The notes under the pieces were generated by a model. That model searched no databases. It was given only the letters and a program-made list of their open reading frames with translations, and was not told the DNA's origin. DNA of 21,703 nt from Campylobacter sp. (lineage in GTDB: Bacteria; Campylobacterota; Campylobacteria; Campylobacterales; Campylobacteraceae): the NCBI GenBank assembly GCA_017940085.1, contig JAGAZK010000083.1, positions 1-21,703 on the forward strand. The letters run 5' to 3'. Shown one piece after another: positions 1-7,171 of this stretch. Numbering within the stretch: position 1 is the stretch's first letter; each line of letters begins with the position of its first letter. The position numbers were made by a program, and so were the translations under genes.

Positions 1-1671
1 ATGCTATTTGGGTTTAGCACAGCTCACGCTCAATACGCTATGCCTACAATAGATGCTAAATTTGCAAAAGAAGCTGCTACTTTGATTGTTCAAGATGCTA
101 GTGGTAGAATGAAGCCTTTTGATACATTGAGCCACGAGATTTTAAATAAGCTTTATAGAAGCGATAATTACAATGGCATGGACGCAAATAGCGTGTTTTT
201 GTCTATGATGGTAAATGCTGATTATTGGCGAAATGCAGGAATAATCCGTATAAAAGACAAAGAAGTTAGAAAAATTTTGGGTCTAAATGATAGCCAAAAA
301 TACGCCAGTTTTAGCGATTTTTTTGATTCAAGTGGTATGGTCGTAGAATACAAACTCCTAAAACAAAGCGAACTTGCCAACAGAAAATCTCCTGCTTCAA
401 GAAGCACATTTGACAAAGAAGTCATCAAAGCAGATGAAAAACTAAATATTTTGTATATGGTTTTTATGGGCGAGTTTTTCAAAGTTTTGCCAAAGCAAAT
501 GGATGAAAACAATGCTTGGTATTCTCCAGCTGCCGCTATTACTAAATTTAGTGGCGATGAGCTTAAAAAAGCAGAAGATATGTTTCAAGACTTTTTCAAT
601 GGTATTTTGACTTCGCAAAAAAGCGGAAATTGGGCTATTGCAAACTCTGCTTTAAAAAATCTTAAACAATATCAAAGCGAGATTGGCTCAGAAATTATTC
701 CTAGCGATAGACATATTAAATTTGAGCTTTTATTTAACAAACTTCAAATTTTTAAGAATTTGACTTCTGTTTATTTGCTTGCTGGGCTTGTTTTGCTCGT
801 GGCTGTTTTTGCTAGGATTGCTTATTCGAAATTTAGATTAAATTTAGTATTTAAAATAGTCTATGGAATAAATATTTTAGCTTTTATCGCTCATACGATA
901 GGTCTTGGAATTAGGTGGTATATATCAGGACACGCACCTTGGAGCGATAGCTATGAAAGTATGGTTTATATAGCTTGGGCTTTGGCTTTGAGTGGAATTG
1001 TGTTTTCCAAAAAATCAGACATTGCTCTTGCTTTGACAGCGATTTTGGCTGGAGTTACGCTATTTGTAGCTCATCTAAGCTGGATAGATCCACAAATTAC
1101 AACTTTGGTGCCAGTATTAAAAAGCTATTGGCTTACTATTCATGTAAGTGTGATTACTGCTAGTTATGGATTTTTGGGGCTTTGTTCTTTGCTTGGATTG
1201 TTTGTGCTAGTTTTATTTGCATTACAAGGCAAAAACGAAAACAAAGAATTTTCTAAAAATATCCTAGAAGCAGTGCGAATAAATGAAATGGCGATGATTT
1301 TAGGGCTTAGTTTATTGATAGTGGGCAATTTCTTAGGCGGTATTTGGGCAAATGAAAGCTGGGGAAGATACTGGGGCTGGGATAGCAAAGAAACTTGGTC
1401 TTTGATAAGTATTTTGGTCTATACAATGGTATTGCATATGAGATTTGTGCCAAAACTAAACTCACAAATTTATTTTTGTATTGCTTCGGCATTTGCGTAT
1501 TGGGCTATCATTATGACTTATTTTGGGGTAAATTTTTATCTCACTGGTATGCATAGCTACGCAGCAGGAGATCCAGCAAAAGTGCCAAATTTCGTGATTG
1601 TTATATGTGTGGTAATGATATTAATAAGCATCTTAGCACTTAGAAACAAAAAATATTCAAAAGGATTATGA
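1..1671 (+). CDS. ccsBA: Cytochrome c biogenesis protein CcsBA (System II haem exporter/synthetase), C-terminal part
   Basis: C-terminal 556 residues of the System II protein that exports haem and attaches it to apocytochrome c at the outer face of the inner membrane. The first half of the fragment (about residues 10-250) is a soluble, presumably periplasmic region. From about residue 254 there is a run of hydrophobic helices. The tryptophan-rich haem-handling (WWD) segment lies at residues 449-464 (W449, W454, W458, W460, D461 visible). H298, H381 and H518 are candidates for the conserved haem-ligand histidines around it. Campylobacter CcsBA proteins are roughly 900-1100 residues, so the CcsB half probably lies before base 1 and the ATG at base 1 is probably internal. 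The stop is one base ahead of the next gene's ATG, which suggests cotranscription. The family call is firm; the true start is not visible. Confidence 0.9.
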   Translation: MLFGFSTAHAQYAMPTIDAKFAKEAATLIVQDASGRMKPFDTLSHEILNKLYRSDNYNGMDANSVFLSMMVNADYWRNAGIIRIKDKEVRKILGLNDSQKYASFSDFFDSSGMVVEYKLLKQSELANRKSPASRSTFDKEVIKADEKLNILYMVFMGEFFKVLPKQMDENNAWYSPAAAITKFSGDELKKAEDMFQDFFNGILTSQKSGNWAIANSALKNLKQYQSEIGSEIIPSDRHIKFELLFNKLQIFKNLTSVYLLAGLVLLVAVFARIAYSKFRLNLVFKIVYGINILAFIAHTIGLGIRWYISGHAPWSDSYESMVYIAWALALSGIVFSKKSDIALALTAILAGVTLFVAHLSWIDPQITTLVPVLKSYWLTIHVSVITASYGFLGLCSLLGLFVLVLFALQGKNENKEFSKNILEAVRINEMAMILGLSLLIVGNFLGGIWANESWGRYWGWDSKETWSLISILVYTMVLHMRFVPKLNSQIYFCIASAFAYWAIIMTYFGVNFYLTGMHSYAAGDPAKVPNFVIVICVVMILISILALRNKKYSKGL

Positions 1672-1672
1672 T

Positions 1673-2140
1673 ATGATTGCTATTGAAGAGAGTATTATTT
1701 TATATGTTATTTTTGCGGTTTTGATTGTTTTGGCTTTGATTTTTGTGCTAGTTATACAACTAAGTATCAAAAATCAAAAACTTAGAGCAAAAGGATTTGG
1801 CGGCACTAGTGTCATACAAAGAATCGATGCTGGTGATAGAGTGAGTTTGAGTGAGCTTAATGATTTTATTTTGGATAAATCTGCTTCAAGAAGCGATCTT
1901 GTCAAAGTAACAAATTATTTTGCTGATAATATCAAATTTCCTTCTAAAAATCCCTCAGATCCAGTCCCTGTGAGTGCAAAAGCTGAAATGTATTTTATTT
2001 CTATGGTTTCATCTCACCCAAAAGCTGACGCTGGTTTGATTTCGTCATTTAATGCTAAACTAAAAAAAGCAAATCCAAGCTACGAAAAAGCTATTGATCA
2101 GTTTGAATCAAACGGGATTTCAAATAGAAGAGACGTGTAA
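1673..2140 (+). CDS. Small membrane-anchored protein of unknown function next to ccsBA
   Basis: 155 residues. One strongly hydrophobic segment (about residues 7-30) is followed by basic residues (K34, K37, R39), which predicts an N-terminal anchor with about 120 residues on the cytoplasmic side. The soluble part is mixed charged/hydrophobic with no motif I recognise. The ATG follows the ccsBA stop after one base, and an AAGGAT ribosome-binding sequence sits inside the end of ccsBA, so translation is probably coupled. As I recall, C. jejuni also has a small putative membrane protein beside its ccsBA homologue, which argues for a conserved partner. A role in cytochrome c maturation is inference from position only. 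The gene is followed by a 15-bp inverted repeat. Confidence 0.75.
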   Translation: MIAIEESIILYVIFAVLIVLALIFVLVIQLSIKNQKLRAKGFGGTSVIQRIDAGDRVSLSELNDFILDKSASRSDLVKVTNYFADNIKFPSKNPSDPVPVSAKAEMYFISMVSSHPKADAGLISSFNAKLKKANPSYEKAIDQFESNGISNRRDV

Positions 2141-2156
2141 ATTAGGATTTTGTAAA

Positions 2157-2197
2157 TTTGGGCTAAATTTAATTATTTTAAGTAAATTTAGCCCAAA
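2157..2197. terminator. Convergent inverted repeat, probable bidirectional terminator
   Basis: Perfect 15-bp arms (2157-2171 and 2183-2197) enclose an 11-base loop. The GGGC/GCCC step gives the stem a GC clamp; the rest is AAATTT-type sequence. It lies between the stop of the 155-residue protein (+) and the stop of pgpA (-), where a shared terminator is expected. Neither side is followed by a clear T-run, so the mechanism is uncertain. Confidence 0.65.
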
Positions 2198-2204
2198 ATT
2201 GTGG

Positions 2205-2690
2205 TTAAATTTGAATTGTTTGGTCTAAATTTATAAACCACTCAAATTTGAGCAAAATATTATAAAATATCGCTCCAAATACTCCAGCTACCGCACCAGC
2301 AGCCATATCATCGCCCATTACTCCAAGCCCACCTTTTATGTTTTTGTCAATTTTGCCGATAAAACTAGGTTTGGTAATATCAAAAATCCTAAAAAATATT
2401 AAACTCAAAATCATTGCAATCAAGCTCTGCCCACAAATACTCATTGCTAACCAAACTCCAGCCACTTCATCAATCACGATAAATTTTGGATCATGGATTT
2501 GGGCTTTGGCTTCGTAATTATTAATGATATTAATTGAGACTAAAAACAACAAAATACTCGCTAAAAACAAAGTAAAAGCACTGATTTGGTATATAAAAAA
2601 TCCAAAAATTGCCCCAAAAATACTACCAAAAGTGCCTGGAGCATATTTTATAAGCCCAACATAAAAAAATGTCAAAAATATTTTTTGCAT
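2205..2690 (-). CDS. pgpA: Phosphatidylglycerophosphatase A
   Basis: Removes phosphate from phosphatidylglycerophosphate to make phosphatidylglycerol at the inner membrane. The 161-residue protein shows the family pattern: PGTFGS near the N-terminus, the acidic IDEVAGVWLAM stretch in the middle and GDDMAAGAVAG near the C-terminus, with hydrophobic helices between. Length matches PgpA (about 160-170). I chose the ATG at 2690 because an AAAGG ribosome-binding sequence lies at the right distance. An ATG at 2711 in the same frame would add seven residues and has no comparable signal; it also sits at the edge of a 16-bp inverted repeat. Last gene of the ispDF-regulator-sat-like-pgpA series, separated from the sat-like gene by about 100 bases carrying that repeat. 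Confidence 0.88.
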   Translation of the reverse strand: MQKIFLTFFYVGLIKYAPGTFGSIFGAIFGFFIYQISAFTLFLASILLFLVSINIINNYEAKAQIHDPKFIVIDEVAGVWLAMSICGQSLIAMILSLIFFRIFDITKPSFIGKIDKNIKGGLGVMGDDMAAGAVAGVFGAIFYNILLKFEWFINLDQTIQI

Positions 2691-2713
2691 ATAAAAACCT
2701 TTTAAATTCATTT

Positions 2714-2751
2714 AAATTTAATCAAATTTAACGCTAAATTTGATTAAATTT
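2714..2751 (-). terminator. 16-bp perfect inverted repeat between the sat-like gene and pgpA
   Basis: Arms 2714-2729 and 2736-2751 are perfect reverse complements around a six-base loop. Every stem base pair is A-T except one in each arm. It lies in the 101-base gap between the sat-like stop and the pgpA start, on the path of the minus-strand transcript. No T-run follows on either strand. It may terminate, attenuate or cap an mRNA 3' end; which of these cannot be decided from sequence. Confidence 0.5.
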
Positions 2752-2791
2752 GGCTCAAATTTGAATAAATTTATTCTATTTATTAGCAAAT

Positions 2792-3961
2792 TTAAGTCAA
2801 AGAACTTGTTTGATATAAATTCATTAGTTGCTCGTAAAATTCAGCCCTTGAATGCTCTTCTACCAAGCCATTGTTTGGAAACAAATCATCATACATTTTT
2901 TGCAAATCATCAAATCTATTTGGAAATAATTTGCTCAAAATCATAGCTGAAATATCTTTTCTAACTAATATGGCTGGCGGCATTATGCCATTAAATAGGA
3001 GTTCTTTGATAGTATGAGCACTATATTTGATATGATGATGAGCTCCGTGTGGGCATGTTTTGGTGCTAACTATCGTGCGACAATCCGTGCAATAAACCAT
3101 TTCTGGCATCACGATTAATTCCATATCTAATTCGTCTGCGTATTTGTCTAAAATAGTGTTTTGGGTGTTGTTATCATAATATACGCCAATTCCGCCGTGT
3201 TTTTGCCCCACTACTAATTTAGTAGCCCCAAAATGCTTAGCCGCAATACATTCAAGCACAGGATTTATGTGATCGCTAAACAAATAAGTGTTTTCAAAAG
3301 GGATTAAAATAATGCGGTCTTTGTTGATATATTTGCTGATAAAAAACTCCAAAATCTCGCGTCTTAGGGCAAAACTAAGTCTTCCATCATTGCCAAAAGT
3401 CCGCACCAAAAATATAATTACAATATCTGCTTTGTCAATAGTAAGTCGGATTAGTCTCTCATGAAGGCGGTTCATCGGATCTGCTGTAAGCATTAGAGCA
3501 GTGATTTTTTTGGCGTTTTTAGTGCGAGATCGGACACTTTTTAGTATATCTTTGAGATTGTCTTTATAAATCTCAAATTCGCCGCTAATTGCGTATTTAC
3601 CGACCTTTTTTTCATAAGGTATCATTAGATCTCTAGCTCTAAATATGCTATTTGTGGGATTTTTGAGCAAAAATGAAGATTCTGCTTTGATATGACCTAT
3701 GATTTTATCATCTAGCAAAAGATCTATTTTTTGACCATTTTTTATGTTTTGGATTACTTCTTGGTTTCTTTTGCCAAAAGGAGCAAAAGTAAAAGCATAA
3801 GGCATTGGCTCATTTTGGAAATATCCAGTTTTTTCGGCGATACTAGCTTCTTGCTCGTTCATCAAGCGATTAAATTTGCCCAAAATTTGATTTTGGATTA
3901 ATACAAAAGTGCCATAAGCTTCTTTGTTTATTAATATTGTTTTATTTTTTGGTGATACCAT
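2792..3961 (-). CDS. ATP-sulfurylase-like protein (sulfate adenylyltransferase family) with altered catalytic motifs
   Basis: 389 residues. The fold is recognisable as the Sat family: the region of the ATP-binding motif (normally QxRNPxHxxH) reads T159-A-D-P-M-N-R-L-H167, and the second motif (normally GRDH) reads G252-Q-K-H255. A zinc-type cluster follows: C291-x2-C294-x8-C303 with several histidines (305, 308-310), as in the zinc-containing bacterial and archaeal enzymes. The substituted active-site positions make ordinary sulfate activation doubtful, and no sulfate-assimilation genes are nearby. I chose the ATG at 3961, giving a 20-base overlap with the upstream regulator gene. An in-frame start at 4048 would add 29 residues unlike the family N-terminus and overlap the regulator far more. 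C. jejuni, as I recall, has the same neighbour pair. Family call solid, function open. Confidence 0.8.
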   Translation of the reverse strand: MVSPKNKTILINKEAYGTFVLIQNQILGKFNRLMNEQEASIAEKTGYFQNEPMPYAFTFAPFGKRNQEVIQNIKNGQKIDLLLDDKIIGHIKAESSFLLKNPTNSIFRARDLMIPYEKKVGKYAISGEFEIYKDNLKDILKSVRSRTKNAKKITALMLTADPMNRLHERLIRLTIDKADIVIIFLVRTFGNDGRLSFALRREILEFFISKYINKDRIILIPFENTYLFSDHINPVLECIAAKHFGATKLVVGQKHGGIGVYYDNNTQNTILDKYADELDMELIVMPEMVYCTDCRTIVSTKTCPHGAHHHIKYSAHTIKELLFNGIMPPAILVRKDISAMILSKLFPNRFDDLQKMYDDLFPNNGLVEEHSRAEFYEQLMNLYQTSSLT

Positions 3962-4823
3962 ATCTTTTTCTCTTTTCCCAAAGTGATTTTCTAGAAATTC
4001 CGAGTTTTTTCGAAAGTTCTGTATCTGAAATGATATTTTGAAACTCACTAATTATAAATTTAGTATAATCATCTATAGAAATTATTTCTCCCCTTGGGAG
4101 TTCGTTAAATTCGCGTTTTAGAAAGATTTTTTGCATATTTGTTTGTATATCATTTTTGACAAAAAATATTGTGTTTTTTGATTTGGTTGTATTTGTGATT
4201 TTTTCTTGTATATTAGGCTCCAAAAGCTCAAAATTGCTTATAAAAAGTATAGTTTGGGGTTTGGCTTCTTTGATTAAATTTATAGCACCTTGCGTGGTAG
4301 CATCTATATGATCATAGGGAGATTTGTTGTTTTTGGCATACGCAAACATAAAACTATTGGCAAAATCTATTGAGCTACACACTAGCACGATTGGGAGTTT
4401 GATTTTTTTGAAATCAATTTTTGGAAATTTATATGATTTAGTCAGCAATGATATTAAATCTTCATAATTTTTATTTAGAGTTTCAAAGCGTTTGTAATTA
4501 TCAAAAATCTTGATTTTGCGGATAATTTCTTCCATGATAATCGGCTTTAAAATATAATCATCAGCCCCCATTTTCATGGCTGAAATAATGTCGTTGTTGA
4601 TTGAATTAATCATCAAAATAATGGTTGAGTTTTTGTGTTTTTTGATGATGTCATTGAAATTTAATCCAATTATGCCAGTAGATAGCAAAACTACATCAAA
4701 TTTAGTATCTTCGCAAATATCATTTCCTAGCAAAGACACTTCACACGAATACCCTATATCATTTAACTTAGTAGCTATTGAATTTGCAAGATAGCTCTCA
4801 TTTTCTACTATCAAAACTTTCAT
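3942..4823 (-). CDS. HP1021-type atypical orphan response regulator
   Basis: 293 residues, cytoplasmic DNA-binding regulator. Residues 1-115 form a receiver-like domain ending with the usual lysine motif (DDYILKP). The position of the phosphate-accepting aspartate, at the end of the strand FDVVLL, is S48, and the acidic pocket has E7 and N8, so classical phosphorylation is unlikely. The last 28 residues are a FIS-like helix-turn-helix (LSKKLGISRKSLWEKRKRYG). Size and architecture match Helicobacter HP1021 and its C. jejuni homologue, which are reported to act without phosphorylation and to respond to redox state. Visible cysteines (C27, C37 and one in the middle domain) could serve that. ATG at 4823 chosen over an upstream TTG at 4838. 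It overlaps ispDF by 26 bases and the sat-like gene by 20. Confidence 0.85.
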   Translation of the reverse strand: MKVLIVENESYLANSIATKLNDIGYSCEVSLLGNDICEDTKFDVVLLSTGIIGLNFNDIIKKHKNSTIILMINSINNDIISAMKMGADDYILKPIIMEEIIRKIKIFDNYKRFETLNKNYEDLISLLTKSYKFPKIDFKKIKLPIVLVCSSIDFANSFMFAYAKNNKSPYDHIDATTQGAINLIKEAKPQTILFISNFELLEPNIQEKITNTTKSKNTIFFVKNDIQTNMQKIFLKREFNELPRGEIISIDDYTKFIISEFQNIISDTELSKKLGISRKSLWEKRKRYGITKK

Positions 4824-5934
4824 ATTTTTGCCAATCAAAATATTTTAAATTTACACTCGCACTCGCACCTAAACCTTCTTTTTGACCGATAAAGCCCAAT
4901 TTTTCTGTGGTTGTGGCTTTGATATTGACTTTGCTTGGGCTAATTCCTAAAAGATTTGCTACGATTTTACGCATTTGGGATTTAAAAGGAGTGATTTTTG
5001 GGATTTGAGCGATGATAGTAATATCAGCATTTATAATCTCAAAACCTATGCTTTTGGCAGTTTTGATACAATCTGTTAGTAAATCTGCTGAATCTATGTT
5101 TTTAAATCTTTTATCATTGTCTGGATAAAATTCCCCAATATCTCCAAGCCCACAAGCCCCAAAAATCGCATCACACAACGCATGAAGTCCAACATCTCCA
5201 TCGCTATGAGCGACTACGCCTTTTTCACAAGGAACAAAAACACCGCAAATTTTCATTCCTTTGCCTTGTTTGAATTTGTGTATATCTATGCCATGACCTG
5301 TGAAAATATCTTTATTTGGCGGCGGTAAATTTAATACTTTTAAATCATCTTTATATGTGATTTTTTTGGCTTTTTCATCGCCTAAAATATACCAAATTTG
5401 ACCACCCATTGCTTTGATTGCTGAGCTATCATCAGTATAATCTATATCAGTATCTAGTGCTTTTTTCAAAAGCTCAGTTTGCGAAATTTGTGGAGTTTGG
5501 ATTAGTTTTACTTCATCTCTATTTATATAATTATCCCCAAAAACGACAGTATCAGCGACCTTTAATACAGGAACAACGCAATGAGCTTTGTCTTTTGCAT
5601 TAATTAGTCTTAAAATTAAGTCTTTTGGGATATTTGGTCGTGCAATATCACTTACCATTACAAAAGGCGTTTTGACTTGCGAGATTGCGTTTTTAAGGCT
5701 TTCTTGGCGAGTTTGTCCGCCTTTTATAAATTTGAAAAACTCATTAAATCTAGACATATATTCGCACTCATTTGAGACGATAAATATTTCTTTGAAGTTA
5801 TAACAACTGCTAATATTTTTCGTAGCATACAGCCAAAGCGGATCATCGCCTATTCTAATCCATTGTTTTTTGCAAGGAAGACCAAATCGGCTTGAAATAC
5901 CAGCACCAAGCATAACAAGAGTGATTTCTTTCAA
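4798..5934 (-). CDS. ispDF: Bifunctional MEP cytidylyltransferase / MECDP synthase IspDF
   Basis: Catalyses two steps of the methylerythritol phosphate route to isoprenoids: CTP-dependent activation of MEP (IspD) and ring closure to MECDP (IspF). N-terminal half: nucleotide-binding loop LGAGISSRFG followed by CKKQW, then SDIARP, QTPQIS and TDDSS, all standard IspD landmarks. C-terminal half starts near GHGIDIH (metal-binding Asp and His), followed by AHSDGDV, LGDIGEFYPD and ATTTEKLGFIG. 378 residues matches the fused enzyme of Campylobacter. The start is chosen at TTG 5934: an AAGGAA sequence lies six bases upstream and the N-terminus then aligns with the first beta strand. The next ATG would cut into that strand. 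First gene of its operon. Confidence 0.93.
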   Translation of the reverse strand: MKEITLVMLGAGISSRFGLPCKKQWIRIGDDPLWLYATKNISSCYNFKEIFIVSNECEYMSRFNEFFKFIKGGQTRQESLKNAISQVKTPFVMVSDIARPNIPKDLILRLINAKDKAHCVVPVLKVADTVVFGDNYINRDEVKLIQTPQISQTELLKKALDTDIDYTDDSSAIKAMGGQIWYILGDEKAKKITYKDDLKVLNLPPPNKDIFTGHGIDIHKFKQGKGMKICGVFVPCEKGVVAHSDGDVGLHALCDAIFGACGLGDIGEFYPDNDKRFKNIDSADLLTDCIKTAKSIGFEIINADITIIAQIPKITPFKSQMRKIVANLLGISPSKVNIKATTTEKLGFIGQKEGLGASASVNLKYFDWQKYESFDSRK

Positions 5935-5940
5935 ATTTAT

Positions 5941-5946
5941 TTCCTT
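5941..5946 (-). promoter_or_regulatory. Ribosome-binding site that fixes the ispDF TTG start
   Basis: On the minus strand the bases read AAGGAA, six bases before the TTG at 5934. A TTG further upstream (5949) would place this site inside the coding sequence. Confidence 0.6.
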
Positions 5947-5961
5947 CAAAAGTGTTACGAA

Positions 5962-5967
5962 ATTATA
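5962..5967 (-). promoter_or_regulatory. Probable -10 box of the ispDF operon
   Basis: A perfect TATAAT on the minus strand, about 28 bases ahead of the TTG start and suitably placed ahead of the ribosome-binding site. Campylobacter promoters depend mainly on the -10 element, so lack of a -35 box is expected. Confidence 0.6.
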
Positions 5968-6022
5968 CGCTTTTTGGACTTATTACTACTTAAAAAAATT
6001 GCAAATTTGAGTTTAAATTTGC

Positions 6023-6028
6023 TACAAT
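6023..6028 (+). promoter_or_regulatory. Probable extended -10 box of queH
   Basis: TGCTACAAT (TG at 6020-6021 plus TACAAT at 6023-6028) is an extended -10 element. It predicts a transcript starting near 6035, only about 16 bases before the queH start codon. An inverted repeat with 8-bp arms (6001-6008 and 6015-6022) abuts the box and could be an operator, though AAATTT-containing repeats are common here. Confidence 0.55.
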
Positions 6029-6041
6029 TTTGCAAAAATTT

Positions 6042-6045
6042 GGAG
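6042..6045 (+). promoter_or_regulatory. Ribosome-binding site that fixes the queH TTG start
   Basis: GGAG lies five bases before the TTG at 6051. The site falls in the loop of a possible AAATTT/AAATTT hairpin (6036-6041 with 6047-6052) whose 3' strand includes the first two bases of the start codon. Confidence 0.55.
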
Positions 6046-6050
6046 TAAAT

Positions 6051-7133
6051 TTGCTTGTTCATATTTGTTGTAGCGTAGATTGTGATTATTTTTTGTTTAG
6101 GCTCAAACAAGATTATCCAAACGATGAAATAATCGGGCTTTTTTATGATCCAAATATTCATCCTTATAGCGAGTTTTTACTTAGATACAAAGATACTCAA
6201 AAAATTTGCAAAAAATATAATATTAAGCTTCTTTGTGGCGAGTATGATTTTGAAAATTGGCTCAAAGGAACAAGTGGGCTTGAATTTGAGCCAGAAAAAG
6301 GCAAAAGATGTGCGTATTGCTTTGATTTTCGTTTTGCCTCTACAGCAAATTTAGCCAAAAATTTAGGGCAAAATTTAATCACAACGACTTTATTAATGAG
6401 CCCAAAAAAAGAGTTTTCGCAATTAATCTCATCAATGGATAAAATTTGTCAAATTAATAAGCTTAAATTTATTGCTCCAGATTATAGAAAATTTGGTGGC
6501 ACAAATGAGCAAATGAAAATGGCAAGAAAAGACAATCTCTATCATCAAAACTACTGTGGGTGTATGTTTGGGCTAAATTTAGATAACAGAGCCAAAATGC
6601 TTTATGAACTCCAAGAGCCAATTAGTAAGCAAATTCAATTTAATTCCCCAAAATACCGCTTAAATTTGTATAAAAAAGTATATAAATTTGAAAAAAAAGG
6701 GATTAAATTTAATCTAGAAAAATATCAAATTTTAAATTACCGCTTAAAAAGGGCTTTTGTGCGAATGGATGGCAAAATTTGCGATAGTTATTTTTTGTTT
6801 TACTCTCTTTTAAAACGCAAAAAATCAAATTTTGTTTTACAAAATTTAAAGCCAAAAGAGCAAATTTACCGCCACAAAAAAGATGAGATTGTTTTTATTG
6901 ATTTGGCTAAATTTAATGAGCTTACAAACTCAAATTACAAAAGCGTGAGAGAGATTTATTTTAATGCTTTAAAACTCAAAAAAGAATTAAATTTAAGACA
7001 AAAAATCAATCCAAATTTTTATGATTTGGGTGTAATTGTGGTCTTAGATGAAATAAAACCAGCTAAATTTGAAGTATTTTGCGATGCCCAAATTTATTCA
7101 GATACAATACAAAAAATATCTCAAAATATCTAA
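6051..7133 (+). CDS. queH: Epoxyqueuosine reductase QueH with a long C-terminal extension
   Basis: Performs the last step of queuosine synthesis in tRNA, reducing epoxyqueuosine; QueH is the non-homologous alternative to QueG. Residues 1-180 carry the family cysteines: HICCSVD (C6, C7), RCAYCFDFR (C87, C90) and YCGC (C169, C171), which are expected to bind an iron-sulfur cluster. The protein is 360 residues, while QueH proteins I know, such as the Thermotoga one, are about 200. The remaining ~180 residues are lysine-rich with no motif I recognise. Start is TTG at 6051, giving MLVHICC; a TTG at 6030 in the same frame has no ribosome-binding site. Transcribed alone, divergent from ispDF. I see no signal peptide, so a cytoplasmic enzyme. 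Confidence 0.88.
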   Translation: MLVHICCSVDCDYFLFRLKQDYPNDEIIGLFYDPNIHPYSEFLLRYKDTQKICKKYNIKLLCGEYDFENWLKGTSGLEFEPEKGKRCAYCFDFRFASTANLAKNLGQNLITTTLLMSPKKEFSQLISSMDKICQINKLKFIAPDYRKFGGTNEQMKMARKDNLYHQNYCGCMFGLNLDNRAKMLYELQEPISKQIQFNSPKYRLNLYKKVYKFEKKGIKFNLEKYQILNYRLKRAFVRMDGKICDSYFLFYSLLKRKKSNFVLQNLKPKEQIYRHKKDEIVFIDLAKFNELTNSNYKSVREIYFNALKLKKELNLRQKINPNFYDLGVIVVLDEIKPAKFEVFCDAQIYSDTIQKISQNI

Positions 7134-7159
7134 AAATCTGATTTTAAGCAAACTTTTTA

Positions 7160-7165
7160 TATAAT
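7160..7165 (+). promoter_or_regulatory. -10 box of the purD leader RNA
   Basis: Perfect TATAAT followed by a T-run and then GCC. It predicts transcription starting near G7172, the 5' end of the structured RNA. Confidence 0.65.
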
Positions 7166-7171
7166 TTTTTT

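Noticed and set aside
1..33. N-terminus of ccsBA as a real signal peptide and start
   Set aside because: The ATG is the first base of the window, and the protein lacks the expected CcsB half, so the fragment is probably cut by the edge.
2740..2946. Plus-strand frame of 68 codons near the end of the Sat-like gene
   Set aside because: Antisense to coding sequence, no recognisable domain or ribosome-binding site.
3962..4048. Longer start for the Sat-like protein
   Set aside because: The extra 29 residues overlap the regulator's conserved HTH coding region and do not resemble the Sat N-terminus.
6001..6022. Inverted repeat at the queH promoter as a defined operator
   Set aside because: The arms are GCAAATTT-type words that are abundant everywhere here, so a specific repressor site cannot be claimed.
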